Positions 12,673 to 24,600 of a DNA stretch of 64,000 nt are shown piece after piece (position 1 is the stretch's first letter; the number at the start of each line of letters is the position of its first letter). A program made the position numbers and the translations under genes. The notes beneath the pieces were generated by a model. The model was not told where the DNA came from, did not search any database, and worked only from the letters and a program-made list of their open reading frames with translations. Origin of the DNA: Cyrtodaria siliqua (taxonomy: Eukaryota; Mollusca; Bivalvia; Adapedonta; Hiatellidae). Location of the stretch: the NCBI GenBank assembly GCA_037043455.1, contig JAWPHD010001818.1, positions 186,001 through 250,000 of the forward strand, written 5' to 3'.

Positions 12673-12847
12673 TAGACAATGGTCAAATCCATGTCAAAAC
12701 CATAGATGATGGTTTGAAAATGTAAAAAACAGGTACTGGTAAACGATAAAAACAAAACTCTCTATAATATGGTACAGGCGATAAACATTGTATGGTGTTT
12801 ATGCTGAAAATAATAATTGAATTGAATATATTCTGGTGCAAACTTAT

Positions 12848-13220
12848 ACGTCTCACACCACAATTAATTTTCCATAGGGTCCCATTGTAATGTTTTTGTT
12901 CGTGGCATAGAGATAATCAAAATTTACAACATGTATTTACGCTTAACTTCTTCATTGATCCAATATCTGCAATTTAAAACACAATTAACAAATATTTACC
13001 AGATTGAACTTTTTTTAATTTCATGCTTGCGTGACACCTATCAAAATTTAAAAGGAAAAAAATAACCCCGCGGTGGTTAGACCCATGATGTGTAAAATGA
13101 GGCAGAATTAGCTAGAAATCTTATATCAACATGCATTTTTCTGTGATCTCTTCCTAAAATGCTGTAGATTTAGAACCTGGTAAAGATAAATCAATGTATC
13201 CTGTAAAATGTAGAAAAGCG
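12848..13220 (+). repeat. Dispersed ~370-bp repeat, copy 2
   Basis: Second copy of the sequence at 2766-3135, same orientation, both within introns of the LGR gene. Just downstream (13330-13370) lie short repeats of ACACCAGTAAG in both orientations. Confidence 0.85.
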
Positions 13221-14082
13221 GACCTTTTTTTTTAATCTACCTCTTTCATCTGTAGGGCATGAGTATTCAAGGGAGATAATAGTGGTGTATAGAGTCCTAT
13301 ATATCCCTTTAATACTTACTGGTGTGTATTCAGAACACCAGTAAGTGTTTACTCAGAACACCAGTAAGTTTTTACTCAAAAGACCAGAAGTATTAAAGGC
13401 ACGCACGACAATCGTGTTTGATTTTTTAAAACTCGTGGCGCTCCGTTAGTTTTTCTGCATTAATTACATTTTTGAAAATCATCAGTAATGATTGTATCAC
13501 ATAACAGTATGGTAAATTAAACGAAGAAAATATGAAAATCTCTAAATTGTATTTCATTTTATTTAAACAATGTTAAATATATACAGATATATTAAACAGC
13601 CATTTTGTCTTCCCTGTCACAGATTGCCACGTTACTTAAAAAAACACGCAGTAGCGAAGCCAGCAGTAATCAACAAGTAGAATTTATATTCAATATGTTT
13701 TTGCGCAGTATCATGGTCGAACAATATGTCATAAAAAAACATACGAAAACTCTCATTTTTGTGGAAACAATAACCAGGACATGATTCCTTTATATAGCGA
13801 AACAATAAAATGACACTTAATAATTATAAACTTTCAAAATCAGTTTGTTTTAGTAAATTGAAGAACAAATAGCTCACATTAAAATCCCACGTCCTCAATT
13901 TCAGAAATTTATTTCACATTTTGCGCGAAATCGCAGTTTGTCTCGGTGACAATATAGTTATGGCTCACCATTATAATGATGGGCAGGTTCGGTAGTTCAG
14001 TCGTGTGGATTAAAGCTGCGAGTCTGCCAATCCTGCACACCCACGTTTTTATCAAAAATCTACCACACAAACATTGTTTCTT

Positions 14083-15815
14083 TTACCTCACCGGAGCACT
14101 TCGTGCTCAAAGGGTGAGCTATTGTGACCACTCTTCGTCTGTCGTCCGGCGTCCGTCGTCTCTCCTCAACATTTAGCTTGTTTACACGATAGAGGTCACA
14201 TTTCTTGAGATATCTTAACCAAACTTGCACAGACTGCAAATGACCATAGGATCTCGGATGAGTTTGATAATGGGCCAGATCGGACAAGCAACGCCAGAGT
14301 TATGGCCCCTGAATTAGTTTTTCATCTTGTTTACACGATAGAGGTCACATTTCTTGAGCAATCTTAACCAAACTTGCACAGATTGTATATGACTATAGGA
14401 TCTCGGAAGAATGTGATAATGGGCCAGATCGGAGCAGTAACGCTAGAGTTATGGCTTCTGAATGACAAAAAAAATACAGTTTTTCATCTTGTTTACATGA
14501 TCAAGACCAAATTTCTTCAGCAACCTTACCCAAGCTTGCACGGATTGCATATGACCATAAGATCTCGGATAAGTTCGATAATGGGCAAGATCGGACCGGT
14601 AACACCAGAGTTATGTCCCCCGAATAAGCAAGAAATGCAGTTTTTCATCTTGTTTACATGATAGAGGCCACATTCCTCGAGCAATCTTAACCAAACCTGA
14701 ACAGATCGTATATGACCATAAGATCTTAACCAAACTTACACAATTGTTTTTTTAAACTTTTATTTATTTTATTAGTTTTTTTTATTATTATTATTTATTT
14801 ATTTTTTAGTTTTTATTGAATATATATATATATTTTAAAATGCCATGTTGGATTTGACGAAACTTAGCAATGGGATGATGTCTAGTTGTGCCTATTGCGT
14901 TTTTTCCGGTTCGTTGATTTTTGACGGAGTTACGGCCCCTTGACATTTTTACTTTAAATTTCTTGTCGTCGCTATTCCTCCTAAACGCCTTGTTGGATTT
15001 CGACGAAACTTGGCAGGAAGCATCGGTAAGATGTCTAGTTGTACATATCATGCTTTTGTTCCGGTTTGATGATTTTTGAGGAGTTATGGTTCGATGCCAT
15101 TTGTTTGCATATACTCCTCCTAAAACATGTAAAAGGCTTGTTGGATTTTTACGAAATTTGCCAGGAAGCATCCGTATGATGTCTAGTTGTGCAAATCGCT
15201 GTGTATCAATGAAATCTTGGACAAGTTCGAAAACAAGCTAGATCTTTTAGTAATGACAGAGTTATGGCCCTTGTTTTCGTTTGTTAAATCTGTAGCTACT
15301 TCATTTTTTTTATCAGCTGTTTACCAGATTTGTTTAGAATGTTAATATCAATAAAGTTTCCAGATTCATATCCATCCATATACTCCCCACCCCCGCACTT
15401 CCAAACCCATTTTTTTGTGTGTTTTTTTTTTTTATTTTTTTTTTTATTTTTTATTTTTTTTATTATTATTATTATTTATAATTCTTACTTTTTTCCTCCA
15501 GATCCCACTGGTAACGCCGGAGTTATGGCCCTTTCAGTCATTTAATTCCAAAATTTCTATTATTTTGTTATTCAATCTTTATAAAACTAACTAAAAAGTC
15601 AGAGGTTAAATGAGTCAAATTGGTCTCTTTTATGCAATGTTTGCACTTGAAAGCTGTGTTGCGGGGGTATTAGTCACCTTCAGTGATAGTTCATCTTATT
15701 AACACGACAGAGGCCTCATTTCTTGAGCAATCTTAATAATACCATAAGTTTTCGGAGAAGTTCGACAATGGGCCAATACTCAGGTGAGTGCTATAGGGCC
15801 ATCATGACCCTCTTG
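14083..15815 (+). mobile_element. Hairpin-ended element with ~148-bp internal tandem units (element X)
   Basis: It starts with a stem-loop (CTCACCGGAGCACTTCGTGC..GGTGAG at 14088-14119) followed by GTCTGTCGTCCGGCGTCCG. Then come three to four units with the landmark GGGCCAGATCGGA (14273, 14421, and a variant at 14583), then three units with GTTGGATTT (14847, 14992, 15140), then poly-T-rich filler. It ends CAGGTGAGTGCTATAGGGCC..GACCCTCTTG. The ends share CTCACC/GGTGAG as inverted repeats. No ORF. It lies in the LGR intron between the TM3 and TM4 exons. Confidence 0.7.
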
Positions 15816-16319
15816 TTTTTTAATGGTTTTAGTCAGACAGTGTTTGACTGATTAAAACAGCAAACTTTTCATTAAAAAGTTGACCTTAACCCAAAAAATG
15901 GCAAGTATTACGAATGACAGGACACTGACATTAAGAATAATAGAAAACTGTCTTTGAAAAATAATTTCATCGGGAACTGACAAAACTGTATATTTGTGTT
16001 CTCATCTGATGTTGAAATGGAATATGTTTTTGTTTCTATATAATTCACAGACTAACCAAAACGAAATTACTTCATGTTTGCTAATTTCGTAGTAACCGAA
16101 TTATATTTCGCCAAGCAAATAAGTTGAATATAGTAAGATAACGATTCCTTATAAAATATATTAGGTAATAAAGACGTGTACATGTCCGTGGTACATGTGA
16201 AAAACATCCATGCTCTTGTACATTTGAAGCTTGTTATACATTGTATTGTAAATGTATAAATAACGAAACGAGTATGTATACAGTCACAATGCTGATGCAA
16301 TAGGATAAGAGTTATGTTT

Positions 16320-17000
16320 GGTGAAGCCGGGAACCAATATAGATATAAAAATCGAAAAGGAAAAGCAGCATTCAAGGACGGCAGTCAACCACAAACACAC
16401 ACAGAAACAAATTTAAAGATGAATAAAAGACAAAATAAGACTTCACAAGCACAAAAGGGTTGACAACAGGGCATTACTTTGTGTCTTTCTAGGCCTTTGT
16501 TTTTTATATTTGTTTTTATACATACATGATCATTGATGTGTTTTACGTATATTGCCTAATAATGCTGCCTTGTTTGTTAGAGATTATAACCTGGAGGGGA
16601 TATCTTTATTTACACTGTCCCGTTTATCATGTTTATTGGGATGACAATATGGTAAGAGTGAGGTTGGGTGCACACTAGAACCTGGTTTTGCCACTGACCG
16701 TTCCAAGCGGTAGCCTTATTGTCAACCCATTTGTGATGTCCTATCTTGCATTTTATTCATCTTTATAGTTATTCTTTGTTTCTTTGTGTGTTTGTGGTTG
16801 ACTGTCGTCCTTGAATGATATTTTTTTCTGTTCGATTTGTATATCTGCTTTTAATCCCCAATCGGACTTTTATTGCCAACCATTTTATCTTTGTGATGTA
16901 TTATCTTGCCTTTTATTCATATTTGTAATTGTTGTTTGTTTCTGTGCGTGTTTGTGGTCGACTGCGGTCCTTGAATGCTGCATTTCCTGTTGACTTTTAT
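16320..17000. repeat. RT-element tail copies in inverted arrangement
   Basis: At 16320-16480 the tail lies on the minus strand (GTAGCATTCAAGGACGGCAGTC type). From 16490 to 16830 it lies on the plus strand, with a further partial plus copy at 16850-17000. The last one ends only about 30 bases before the acceptor of the TM4 exon. Confidence 0.75.
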
Positions 17001-17031
17001 ATCCAATTATACGTTTTTTTATTTATTTCAG

Positions 17032-17157
17032 CTTATGCGATGGAAGTAGGCTGGCTGGTGTGTTTAGGCATAGCTGGGTTACCACTCTTCGAAATCAGCG
17101 ACTACAGAAAATTTGCCATTTGTCTACCATTTGAAACGGAGAACCAAGTGTCATTAG
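17032..17157 (+). CDS. LGR1: LGR receptor, exon encoding TM4-ECL2
   Basis: Acceptor TTATTTCAG, donor ATTAG|GTAGTG, 126 bp, phase 1 at both ends. Joined to the previous exon it reads ..SLKHA-AYAMEVGWLVCLGIAG (TM4 with its conserved Trp), then LPLFEISDYRKFAICLPFE (ECL2 with the disulfide Cys), then TENQVSLG. TSHR has [27 protein letters not shown] at this place. The next residues should be TM5; none follow. About 75 bases downstream a decayed echo of this exon's end (GAGAATAAAGTGTCATTAG at 17247-17265) is seen. Confidence 0.92.
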
Positions 17158-17569
17158 GTAGTGTATTTGTTTGCATGTTTAAGGAATTTACACAAAGAAC
17201 ACAGAACAATTAGGTAGAGAATTAACATAATTAGGGTTTACACGGAGAATAAAGTGTCATTAGACAGTGTGTTGTTTCAACCAAGCAATAGTTTGCGGTT
17301 GAGGCAGGGTATGATTTCGCAGGGAACAATTTTCCAACGTATTCCCATATGTATGTTTGCATTTGTGCCCTGATTTCAAATGGTTTCAGTCAGAACTGTT
17401 ATTTATTCCGGTCTTTGAAGATCGCTGAGCCCGATATCTATATACCGATATCGGTCGTACATTCGCAAATACTTTAGTTTCGAATAATTAATACCTTAAT
17501 TTCGAAAGGTGGTTTCACTCATCCAGCCATTAAAGGCATATGTATTGTTTAATCACCCTTATGATATAG
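17158..17569 (+). other. Gap between TM4 and tail exons: no TM5-TM7 coding sequence
   Basis: All three frames are broken by stops and nothing resembles TM5, TM6 (FTDFLCW-type) or the NPFLY of TM7, which need about 400 bp. It holds a partial duplicate of the TM4 exon's 3' edge and a short palindrome (CCGATATCTATATACCGATA region, 17432-17454). Confidence 0.6.
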
Positions 17570-18148
17570 TCGTTTGTCCGAATGAGGCGTCTGAACAATC
17601 CTGGATTGCCCGCCGAAATCGACCAGCGCGATAGAGACAAACATATAAACGAATGGCGAAAAACATCTCACTTATCATTCCTTTGGAGAAATGCTGGAAG
17701 TTATGAAGCAGTGGTTCCAAAACAAAAGTCTAACAGTCTTGTTGAATTGACCAGACCAATTCTAGATTGGAAAGGCGCTCCAAATAAAAGGCACAGTTTT
17801 ACATCGCGGCATGAAGGGTATATTTTATTGAAAAACGGTAGCAGGGATTCTGCGTACGAAGATGAAGAGTTGTACGAGTTCCACGAAGGTAGGGCTGTGT
17901 ACGTACCTCATGCTCAGTCAAAAAGCTCCGATAGTACGAAAGCGTGTGTAGTTATTCCAGATAATAAGAACAAAGTTAGTAAAAGTACCGATAGAGATAG
18001 GGACAGACGCGATTATTCCGTGGATAGTGATGAAGTGTGTTGTGAAACGTCTGTACTACTTCCAATTGCTACAAGTCCTGATGTTGGACTGGTCCATAAA
18101 CCTAAACACAGTTGTGGTTACGAAAGCGGAATCAGCTCGAGCTCATGA
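17570..18148 (+). CDS. LGR1: Probable cytoplasmic tail exon of the LGR receptor
   Basis: Open from just after an in-frame TAG (17567-17569; its AG could also be the splice acceptor) to TGA at 18146. The first Met is at 17582, giving 188 residues. The product is hydrophilic, with no membrane segment: basic at first (MRRLNNPG, RDRDKHINEWRKTSHLSFLW), then rich in Ser/Lys/Asp with possible phosphorylation sites (RHSFTS, GSRDSAYEDEELYEF), and ending GYESGISSSS. Length, charge, strand and position fit a receptor C-terminal tail 3' of TM7. I recognise no domain and cannot prove it belongs to the receptor, because TM5-TM7 is absent. It could be an independent small ORF. Codon use looks genuine, with little strand-frame noise. 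Confidence 0.5.
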   Translation, partial: SFVRMRRLNNPGLPAEIDQRDRDKHINEWRKTSHLSFLWRNAGSYEAVVPKQKSNSLVELTRPILDWKGAPNKRHSFTSRHEGYILLKNGSRDSAYEDEELYEFHEGRAVYVPHAQSKSSDSTKACVVIPDNKNKVSKSTDRDRDRRDYSVDSDEVCCETSVLLPIATSPDVGLVHKPKHSCGYESGISSSS

Positions 18149-18567
18149 AATCAAACTAAAAAAACAGTTGCTATGATTATTAGAAGTGGTCAACTATGTA
18201 TCTTAAACAAGTTCAATGATTTCTTCTATTTCACCTGTTTTAAAAGAGTGTGATGTTTTAGCTTCTTGTATGCTAATACGTTTGCAATGTCAGGAACAAA
18301 TAATAGTCTGCATTAACGCCCAATGGTTAGAAAAAACTCTTGTGCTGGTGTTTGAACCAGGTATAATCAAACTTCCGTTTTGATTCATGTACATACTGAG
18401 CGTATCGGCCAGACATTCTTCATGCCACCTTTTCCTAATGAGATTCGAACATAATCTCTGCTTTAACTTTTTGCCGGCTGGTGTACATATTTGTTCCACT
18501 GTTGCAGTCTGACTAATATCCTGATTTCACGTTGGGCGCCAAATATATCAGTCAATGAAAGCAGTGT
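18149..18567. other. Region downstream of the tail exon
   Basis: Possible 3' UTR. No canonical AATAAA was seen close to the stop. No other gene is supported. Confidence 0.3.
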
Positions 18568-18642
18568 GCCTGCAAAAGGTTTCGAACCGAGGGTCTGTAA
18601 CATAACGAGCCAGCTCCCTAACCAATGAACTATAGAGACATG
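18568..18642 (-). repeat. tRNA-like SINE fragment
   Basis: The minus strand reads TCTCTATAGTTCATTGGTTA.., with an A-box-like TAGTTCATTGGTTAGGGAG and, about 35 bases on, a good B box GGTTCGAAACC. No mature tRNA fold with a matching acceptor stem is evident, so a tRNA-derived SINE head is more likely than a working tRNA gene. Confidence 0.5.
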
Positions 18643-18706
18643 TTTATTTTAACAACTGATTATTTACAAAATACCGGTTTTATAAATATATTTTATATCA
18701 GAAACG

Positions 18707-18983
18707 CATTACATGGTTCCGCCTTAATGTCATAAAGCGATGGCAAATCTTATTTTAGCAGGATTTTATAACAGATATTTCGACAATCAAACATATTCAT
18801 CAACATATTTTACTAAAAAAAAGCGATAACCTGTTTAACATTACCTATTAAATGTTTTACTTTTACAATAGCCAATTCTTTTAAGACGAAATTAAGGTTT
18901 TATCTCATGCCCCAGCCAACCACGTTTTCGCTTCTTGAAGCGGGCGTTGGATGGGGTATGAAAGTTAATACTCGGAAAATGTA
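18707..18983 (+). mobile_element. MITE family M, full-length diverged copy
   Basis: Starts CATTACATGGTTCCGCC and ends ATACTCGGAAAATGTAAG. It has the shared internal landmarks ATATTTCGACAAT, AAAGCGATAACCTG, TTACCTATTAAATGTTTTA and CGTTTTCGCTTCTTG flanked by a CC-rich/GG-rich inner stem. No ORF. Confidence 0.85.
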
Positions 18984-18989
18984 AGTGAT

Positions 18990-19130
18990 AAAAGTCGAAA
19001 AGGATATGTAGCATTCGCAGAACACTGTCGACTAAAAACACAGTCGAAACAAACGACAATTACAAGGACAAATTAGTTAATGGAGTAAAACACGCGCCAA
19101 CACAAACAAAGACAGGTATCGCCTTAGAGA
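18990..19130 (-). repeat. RT-element tail fragment
   Basis: AAAGTCGAAAAGGATATGTA..GCATTCGCAG..GTCGAAACAAAC matches the minus-strand form of the tail that follows the RT remnant at 6900-7470. Confidence 0.6.
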
Positions 19131-19591
19131 TCTTAAAAAATGTTTAGAATGTTAGAAACTGTGACCATACGCCGCTGGCCATGGAATGGTGTGAAAGTAC
19201 CGCATTGAACGTTCCATGTTCACCGTCATATGCATACCATCTTCGGGATGGCTCCAATTTATTCGCATTCTACATATTGAGTTCTGCTAAACCCGGGGCC
19301 AGAGGGCGTGAACGGTAGCAAGCACTTTTCACTACTGTTCATGAACAGTCTTAATCAAACCGAGACTGCATTATGTTTTGTATTTATCGTGTTCGGCGAT
19401 TTCCAAATATCTCCTTTCACACTTGTTTTCCATTGTTCAAATATTGTTTAAAGCCTTATTATATTATTAATACTTCTCTTTGCAATGTTTTAAAACAAAA
19501 ATAGGTCTGTTATGTGTATTAACATATGATATAAGTTTTATAGTGTTTTATACATAACATAGTATTATTTTTACTGTAACAATATATATCA

Positions 19592-19650
19592 AATTTTAGA
19601 GAAAAATGAAATTTTAGAGAAAAATGAAATTTTAAAGAAAAATGAAATTT
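19592..19650. repeat. 18-bp tandem repeat, three copies
   Basis: ATTTTAGAGAAAAATGAA repeats three times, the last with one change. Confidence 0.9.
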
Positions 19651-21418
19651 TATTATAAATACAATTCTATAGATACACGAAACTACTGTACCTTACGATA
19701 ATTAACTACTAATCGACATATAAAATGAATGAAAATAAAGAATCAAGATCTGAATTGGGGATTTTAAATATAAATTAAGATAAACGGTTTCGAATTTACA
19801 AATAAAGTCTATGTATTTTCCATCTTTCTTCAATGATTATGTTAGGTATCGTCGGTGTAATAATAAAAAATTGAATTTATACTTCTTTATTGTTTGGACA
19901 ATTGTTTTACTGAATAAATAACGCATTGCACCCTCAGAGTTATGATAAGCAGCAACAGTTATACATTATTAAATACAATTATGTTTTGATCACATATTCA
20001 AATATTCAAAGTATGAAAACTTCTTGTCACACCGCGGTATATTTTAGAAACAAGATTACCGTGTGACCCTTTAAGGGGAATGTAGGCATACATCCAAACA
20101 ATTTCATCATTGAGACTTCTGAAAAAAACTTTGAACAGGCGAAGTAATTTTCAATATTGGAAGATAACCAAAGCAGATATGACCATTTGAAAGTTGTTCT
20201 AAACCAGATATGGCCGGGAGCCACCATTTGGAGAACAATGACGTCATAGTTCTAAATTACAATATATGGCATATTGGTAAATAGCATAACATATGATTAA
20301 AAAATCCTTTAGTGGTCATTCAATGATTTATTACACTTTAATATACTCATTTTTCATACAGATGATGTTCTTGTTTGCCTTACATGAGTACTCATTTCAT
20401 TATTGAATTTGTTAAACGAGTTGGCAAAATGATATAATTCGAAACTCTTGCCGAGCATTATAGCATTTTTGCTAACAAGTTTAATAAATTCAATCATGAA
20501 TGAGAACGAATGTTAGATTCTATTTATTACATAACTTATAAAGTCACATTACGTCAGAAAACCTACATTAACGTGACGCCCATGACGTCATTAACGTTAT
20601 GTTATACCACTAGTGGACTATCGAACATATTGAATGGTGTTATTACACTCCCACAATACATGTTATGTGATAATTTGTGTTTATCATTCTATTTCTAAAA
20701 TTCGTTCGCCAATTTCTTAGTTTTTCAGAACTCTGACCAATAAAGATCGTTTGGCTGTATACCTACACTATATTTAACATTAACATCATATTAGTAATAA
20801 TGTGCATGTTATTACATTTTGTGAAGATTGAATGTTGTTTCTACCAATTTCTTTAATTACAGCAACTATATTTCTGTTTTTCTTCATTGTGTTCCTGGCC
20901 TTAGTTCGCCTTTTATTGTTACTTTAAAAAGTCAACATGTTTGATTTTCGATTATTTATATTCCGCTGTTTTTGTGTTCATATAAAGATTGTATTTTAAG
21001 TTAGTATACAAGTCTCTTTGTCCCAAAAGTTAACATATGACCATAAACAGTTGCATAAGATTTGCTCTACACCTCTTTCAGTTAAAACGTATTTTGCACG
21101 AGGACTTCACTTCCTTTCTAGAAATTAAAAAAAATACCAAGCGTTGCGGTTTTCTATGTACTGAGTGTATATTTGTTGCTAATGCAATGTAATGTTTTTC
21201 TTAAATAAGGAAGCCTTACGTTTGTCGTTCATTAAAAGCACACGAGTATGCTTTGGGGCTTATTGCACACACTACTAGTTACTTTTGGAAGTTTACACTT
21301 ACTGAACTCCTGCTGGGGTAAAAAGAGCAGTAGTTATTTGAGACATGTTATGTCGCCGGAAGGAACTATAAATGTCAACCTAACAGACGGTTTTGTTTGG
21401 AATTGCTAGATATCGACT
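19651..21418. other. No gene recognised
   Basis: AT-rich sequence with only short, stop-broken frames. A hydrophobic open stretch at 20875-20936 ends in a stop and matches no family. Confidence 0.4.
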
Positions 21419-21616
21419 CATTACGTGGTCCCGCATTAATTCCATTAAGCGATGAGAAACTTATGTTAACAGGATTTTATAACGGACTTCCTTGAAAATA
21501 AAACGTGTGTAAAGAAATGTTTATGCCAACATTAAGGTTTTATTGTCAAACCCATTTTCGCTTCTTGGAGAAGAGGTTGGATGGAGTATGAAAGTTAATA
21601 CAGGGACCACGTAATG
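21419..21616 (+). mobile_element. MITE family M, copy with both ends intact
   Basis: Begins CATTACGTGGTCCCGC and ends GGGACCACGTAATG, a near-perfect 13-bp terminal inverted repeat. It is internally deleted relative to the 18707 copy (198 bp against about 277). Confidence 0.9.
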
Positions 21617-24600
21617 GAGCCAAAGTCATAACTCAACCTGGATATTTTCCATATTGTATTCTGCATAATGACGTGTTTTACATCAAGGTTTGGAATGAGA
21701 GATAACTTTCAGAAAAAACGGTATACCAAGATGTTTTACATTTAATTTAACCATCGAACTCACTTAGTGTGTCTGGCTCACTATAGGAACGAAATTAACA
21801 AGTAAAGTTTAGGATTCATTTCCAATTTAAAGAAGTCAGTGTACGTTTAATATGAAATATTGACTAGATATAAATCAGAACGTGAATACTATTAATTCAA
21901 GCACATATTTTTGCATATCCTCAGCATACAGTTGTATCGAAACAATCACTTAGCAACTTCATTTGTTTACATATAATATAAGAATTAAGAGTCGATCACA
22001 TAAGTTATACAGGCACAAACGATCACTTTGCGTTATTACGTTGGTTCAGTTCTCTTAAAGGGGACTTCAGTTTCAACGATTCAGTGAGTGCTTGACGGCC
22101 ATCTTCAATACGTCATCACATTTATGAGGTCAGATTGTAATATCATGGTGATACATTTAATATAAGGGTGTAACGTTAAGGTTCGTGTCCTTGCATGTCG
22201 GTTTATCATGTAGCATTAATAACCTCACTCATGAGTATATAGTAGATACTTAGAGCGAAGTATACTATATTGGTGTTTACACACATGTTTCAACCAATCA
22301 GTTGCCTCAAACTTTCAAATACTTGCTTCCATTATTCGTGAAGATTTTACTACCACCTCTCTTCACGAATAATATATATAGAGATTATCAATAACCCTGT
22401 AGTAAACACTAAGTTTGATAGAGGCTATGAAGAGAAATCTTTACTATGTTCCCTCCATTTCGGTTTCTTAATGGTGACGATATTTCTTCTTGGCCTCTAT
22501 CCTAAACACAACTTTATAAATTATGGAGTTGGTGGATAACAGGAATATAGTACACATTTGAAATTGGCATATTTCTCTCAACGGGTCCATTTTAAGGATA
22601 CGAATAAAAAGGTTGATACAACAGAACTAGTAGAACATAGACTAGTAAACATACTAAAACAAGTTTTCGTTTATTAAAATATAAACTATATGACCGCCTC
22701 CTCAAATGACATCAATATTTCCTACAATGTGCATGCCATAGCTATTGCAAAATATATTCCTGTTACCTCAGCACGTTTTAGATAAACTGAGCCCTCAGTC
22801 ATGTTTGCTGCTACATTTAACTTTTCTTAAATTCTCCAATTGTCTTTCAATCGCAAACCACATAGTTTTACTGTATATTAATATATAAAATCAAGGACTA
22901 CGGTACCTGTTTTTCAGAGAATATCTGTATATATATGTGTATCAAAATTAAGCTTTTGCGATCAGTAAGTGTTCATATTTGCCTAGCATTTTGTTGTTTA
23001 TATGTAACGTCTGCTCAATTTGATCATCTATGAATCATCCACGTTATTGACAATGGTTTAATAAAAACGTTAAATGCAATAACTGTTATTTATTGTACTG
23101 TTTGACCTGCGCAGTCATGTATATAAGTATGATGCGGTAACGAATCTAATTATGTCTAAATAGCCCCCACTTCATGGGTACAACTTGGGGAACTTGCAGT
23201 ATTTAGTTATATTTATATGTTCAACTGCCATTTTGCTCAGTGCAGAGCAAAGAGTTTTGTCATAAGTGCCACAACAACTAATTTACTCCCCACCCCCAAC
23301 CACAGACCCCATAAAGCCAGTTGAGCGATAAAGGCCCTCTTGGGTCTCTTATTTAATTATGCGTTTCTTCAGTAATTTGGCATTGAAAGAAAATATGTTA
23401 TGTCAAATAAAAGTGTTGTATGACGTTTGATTCAATTATTATTTATAATCAAGTAATATTTACTAAATAAATGTAACCAAAGCACGAACACATCAACGCA
23501 ACCATAACAGTGGATTGAACATGAATCACGTAGTTTACATCTATAAAGATCATCCATGTGATGCCAAATGTCAATGCTGTCGACTTCAACACTTCTAAAT
23601 CAATTAATCAAATCAGTGTAAAACATTACAACTTACTAGTTTCCATAGCCAACCCAGACGGATTCCGTGGCATTTCGGTAATGGAGTAAGGACCCCGCAT
23701 ATAACTAATAATAATAAATAATGCATGTTAGTTAGTTATTTTAAGCTCATAGATATTTTGAAAAACATTAATATCGAGTTCTGCTCAACCCGGGGCTAGT
23801 GGGTGTGAACGGTAGCAAGTATATTTCACTACCGTTCAGTCAAACCGAGACTGCAATATTTCATATTGATCTTGTTCGGCCGTTTCCAAAGGTCCACCCT
23901 CATACTCTTTTATGAATTTTACAATCTTTTTTTTTAGTGGTATACGTTTAAATGCCATATTACCCACCTTTACTCTATACTCTGTGAAATTAATACTGAT
24001 ATTGGTATTTAGTTCTATGGGGTGTTTCTTGTGTTAACGATTTTATTCTGTCGATATCAATGACACCATTTGACATAATTATATCATTCCAAATTAAACT
24101 TACAGCATTTGTAAATGAAGTTATGCACGTTTTGAAGTTCTGGAGTTAATTTGCAATGATGTAGATGTCATAAAAGACACCGTGAGGTCATTATTGGTGC
24201 ATACCGGTGTTTTGTAAGGAATATTGCTAAAATCTGAAAGTCTATACAATTCTAGTATTGAAATGGAATAAATTTCTTTAACTAATATTCTAGCATTTCA
24301 TTAAAATGAATTAATAGTAAAAGACAGAAATCCACAGGCTTCGTTTTAGTTGCAGACTTGCAAGGATAAAAAATAGCTTTTTGAAGAAATGAAAATTTAC
24401 AAATGTTTGTCCATGACACTTCATAGGATCGGAAGCACTGATATTCTGATTTGCAACAAAGGTTTAATGTCCGGATAAGCATTTGGCATAAAAAACGGGT
24501 TTGTACAGAAAAGCCTTTAGAATGGCCGTCAAAATGGTGCATTTAACACTTAACCATATGGAAAATCGACAAGCAATCCGATAATAATTTTGAGCAGGTT

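Larger units (their letters stand above)
158..18148 (+). other. LGR1: Glycoprotein-hormone-type LGR receptor gene, 3' portion (TM5-TM7 not found)
   Basis: Gene-level entry. Exons at 158-242, 1346-1540, 5134-5361, 8916-9095, 17032-17157 and probably 17570-18148 read in one direction. From 1540 on the joins are all phase 1 and in frame. The joined product resembles vertebrate TSH/FSH/LH receptors and invertebrate LGR1: a Cys-Arg-Pro hinge before TM1, a PFLPC motif, TRFLICNLAMSDLCMG in TM2, ERF instead of DRY after TM3, and the ISHAMQL loop typical of type-A LGRs. Family knowledge: these plasma-membrane receptors bind cystine-knot glycoprotein hormones (GPA2/GPB5 in invertebrates) and signal through Gs/cAMP. 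The leucine-rich-repeat exons must lie upstream of base 1. Between 17157 and 17570 there is no TM5-TM7 coding sequence, so the locus as seen would not give a seven-helix receptor. That may be an assembly deletion, exon loss or a pseudogene; the sequence alone does not decide. Confidence 0.85.

Noticed and set aside
15330..15545. 71-codon ORF with a poly-Phe/Ile run
   Set aside because: Low-complexity T-rich filler inside element X.
20875..20936. Short hydrophobic open stretch after TTAATTACAG, tested as TM5 of the receptor
   Set aside because: Ends in a stop after 20 codons, shares no TM5 residues with LGRs, and lies 3' of the tail exon.
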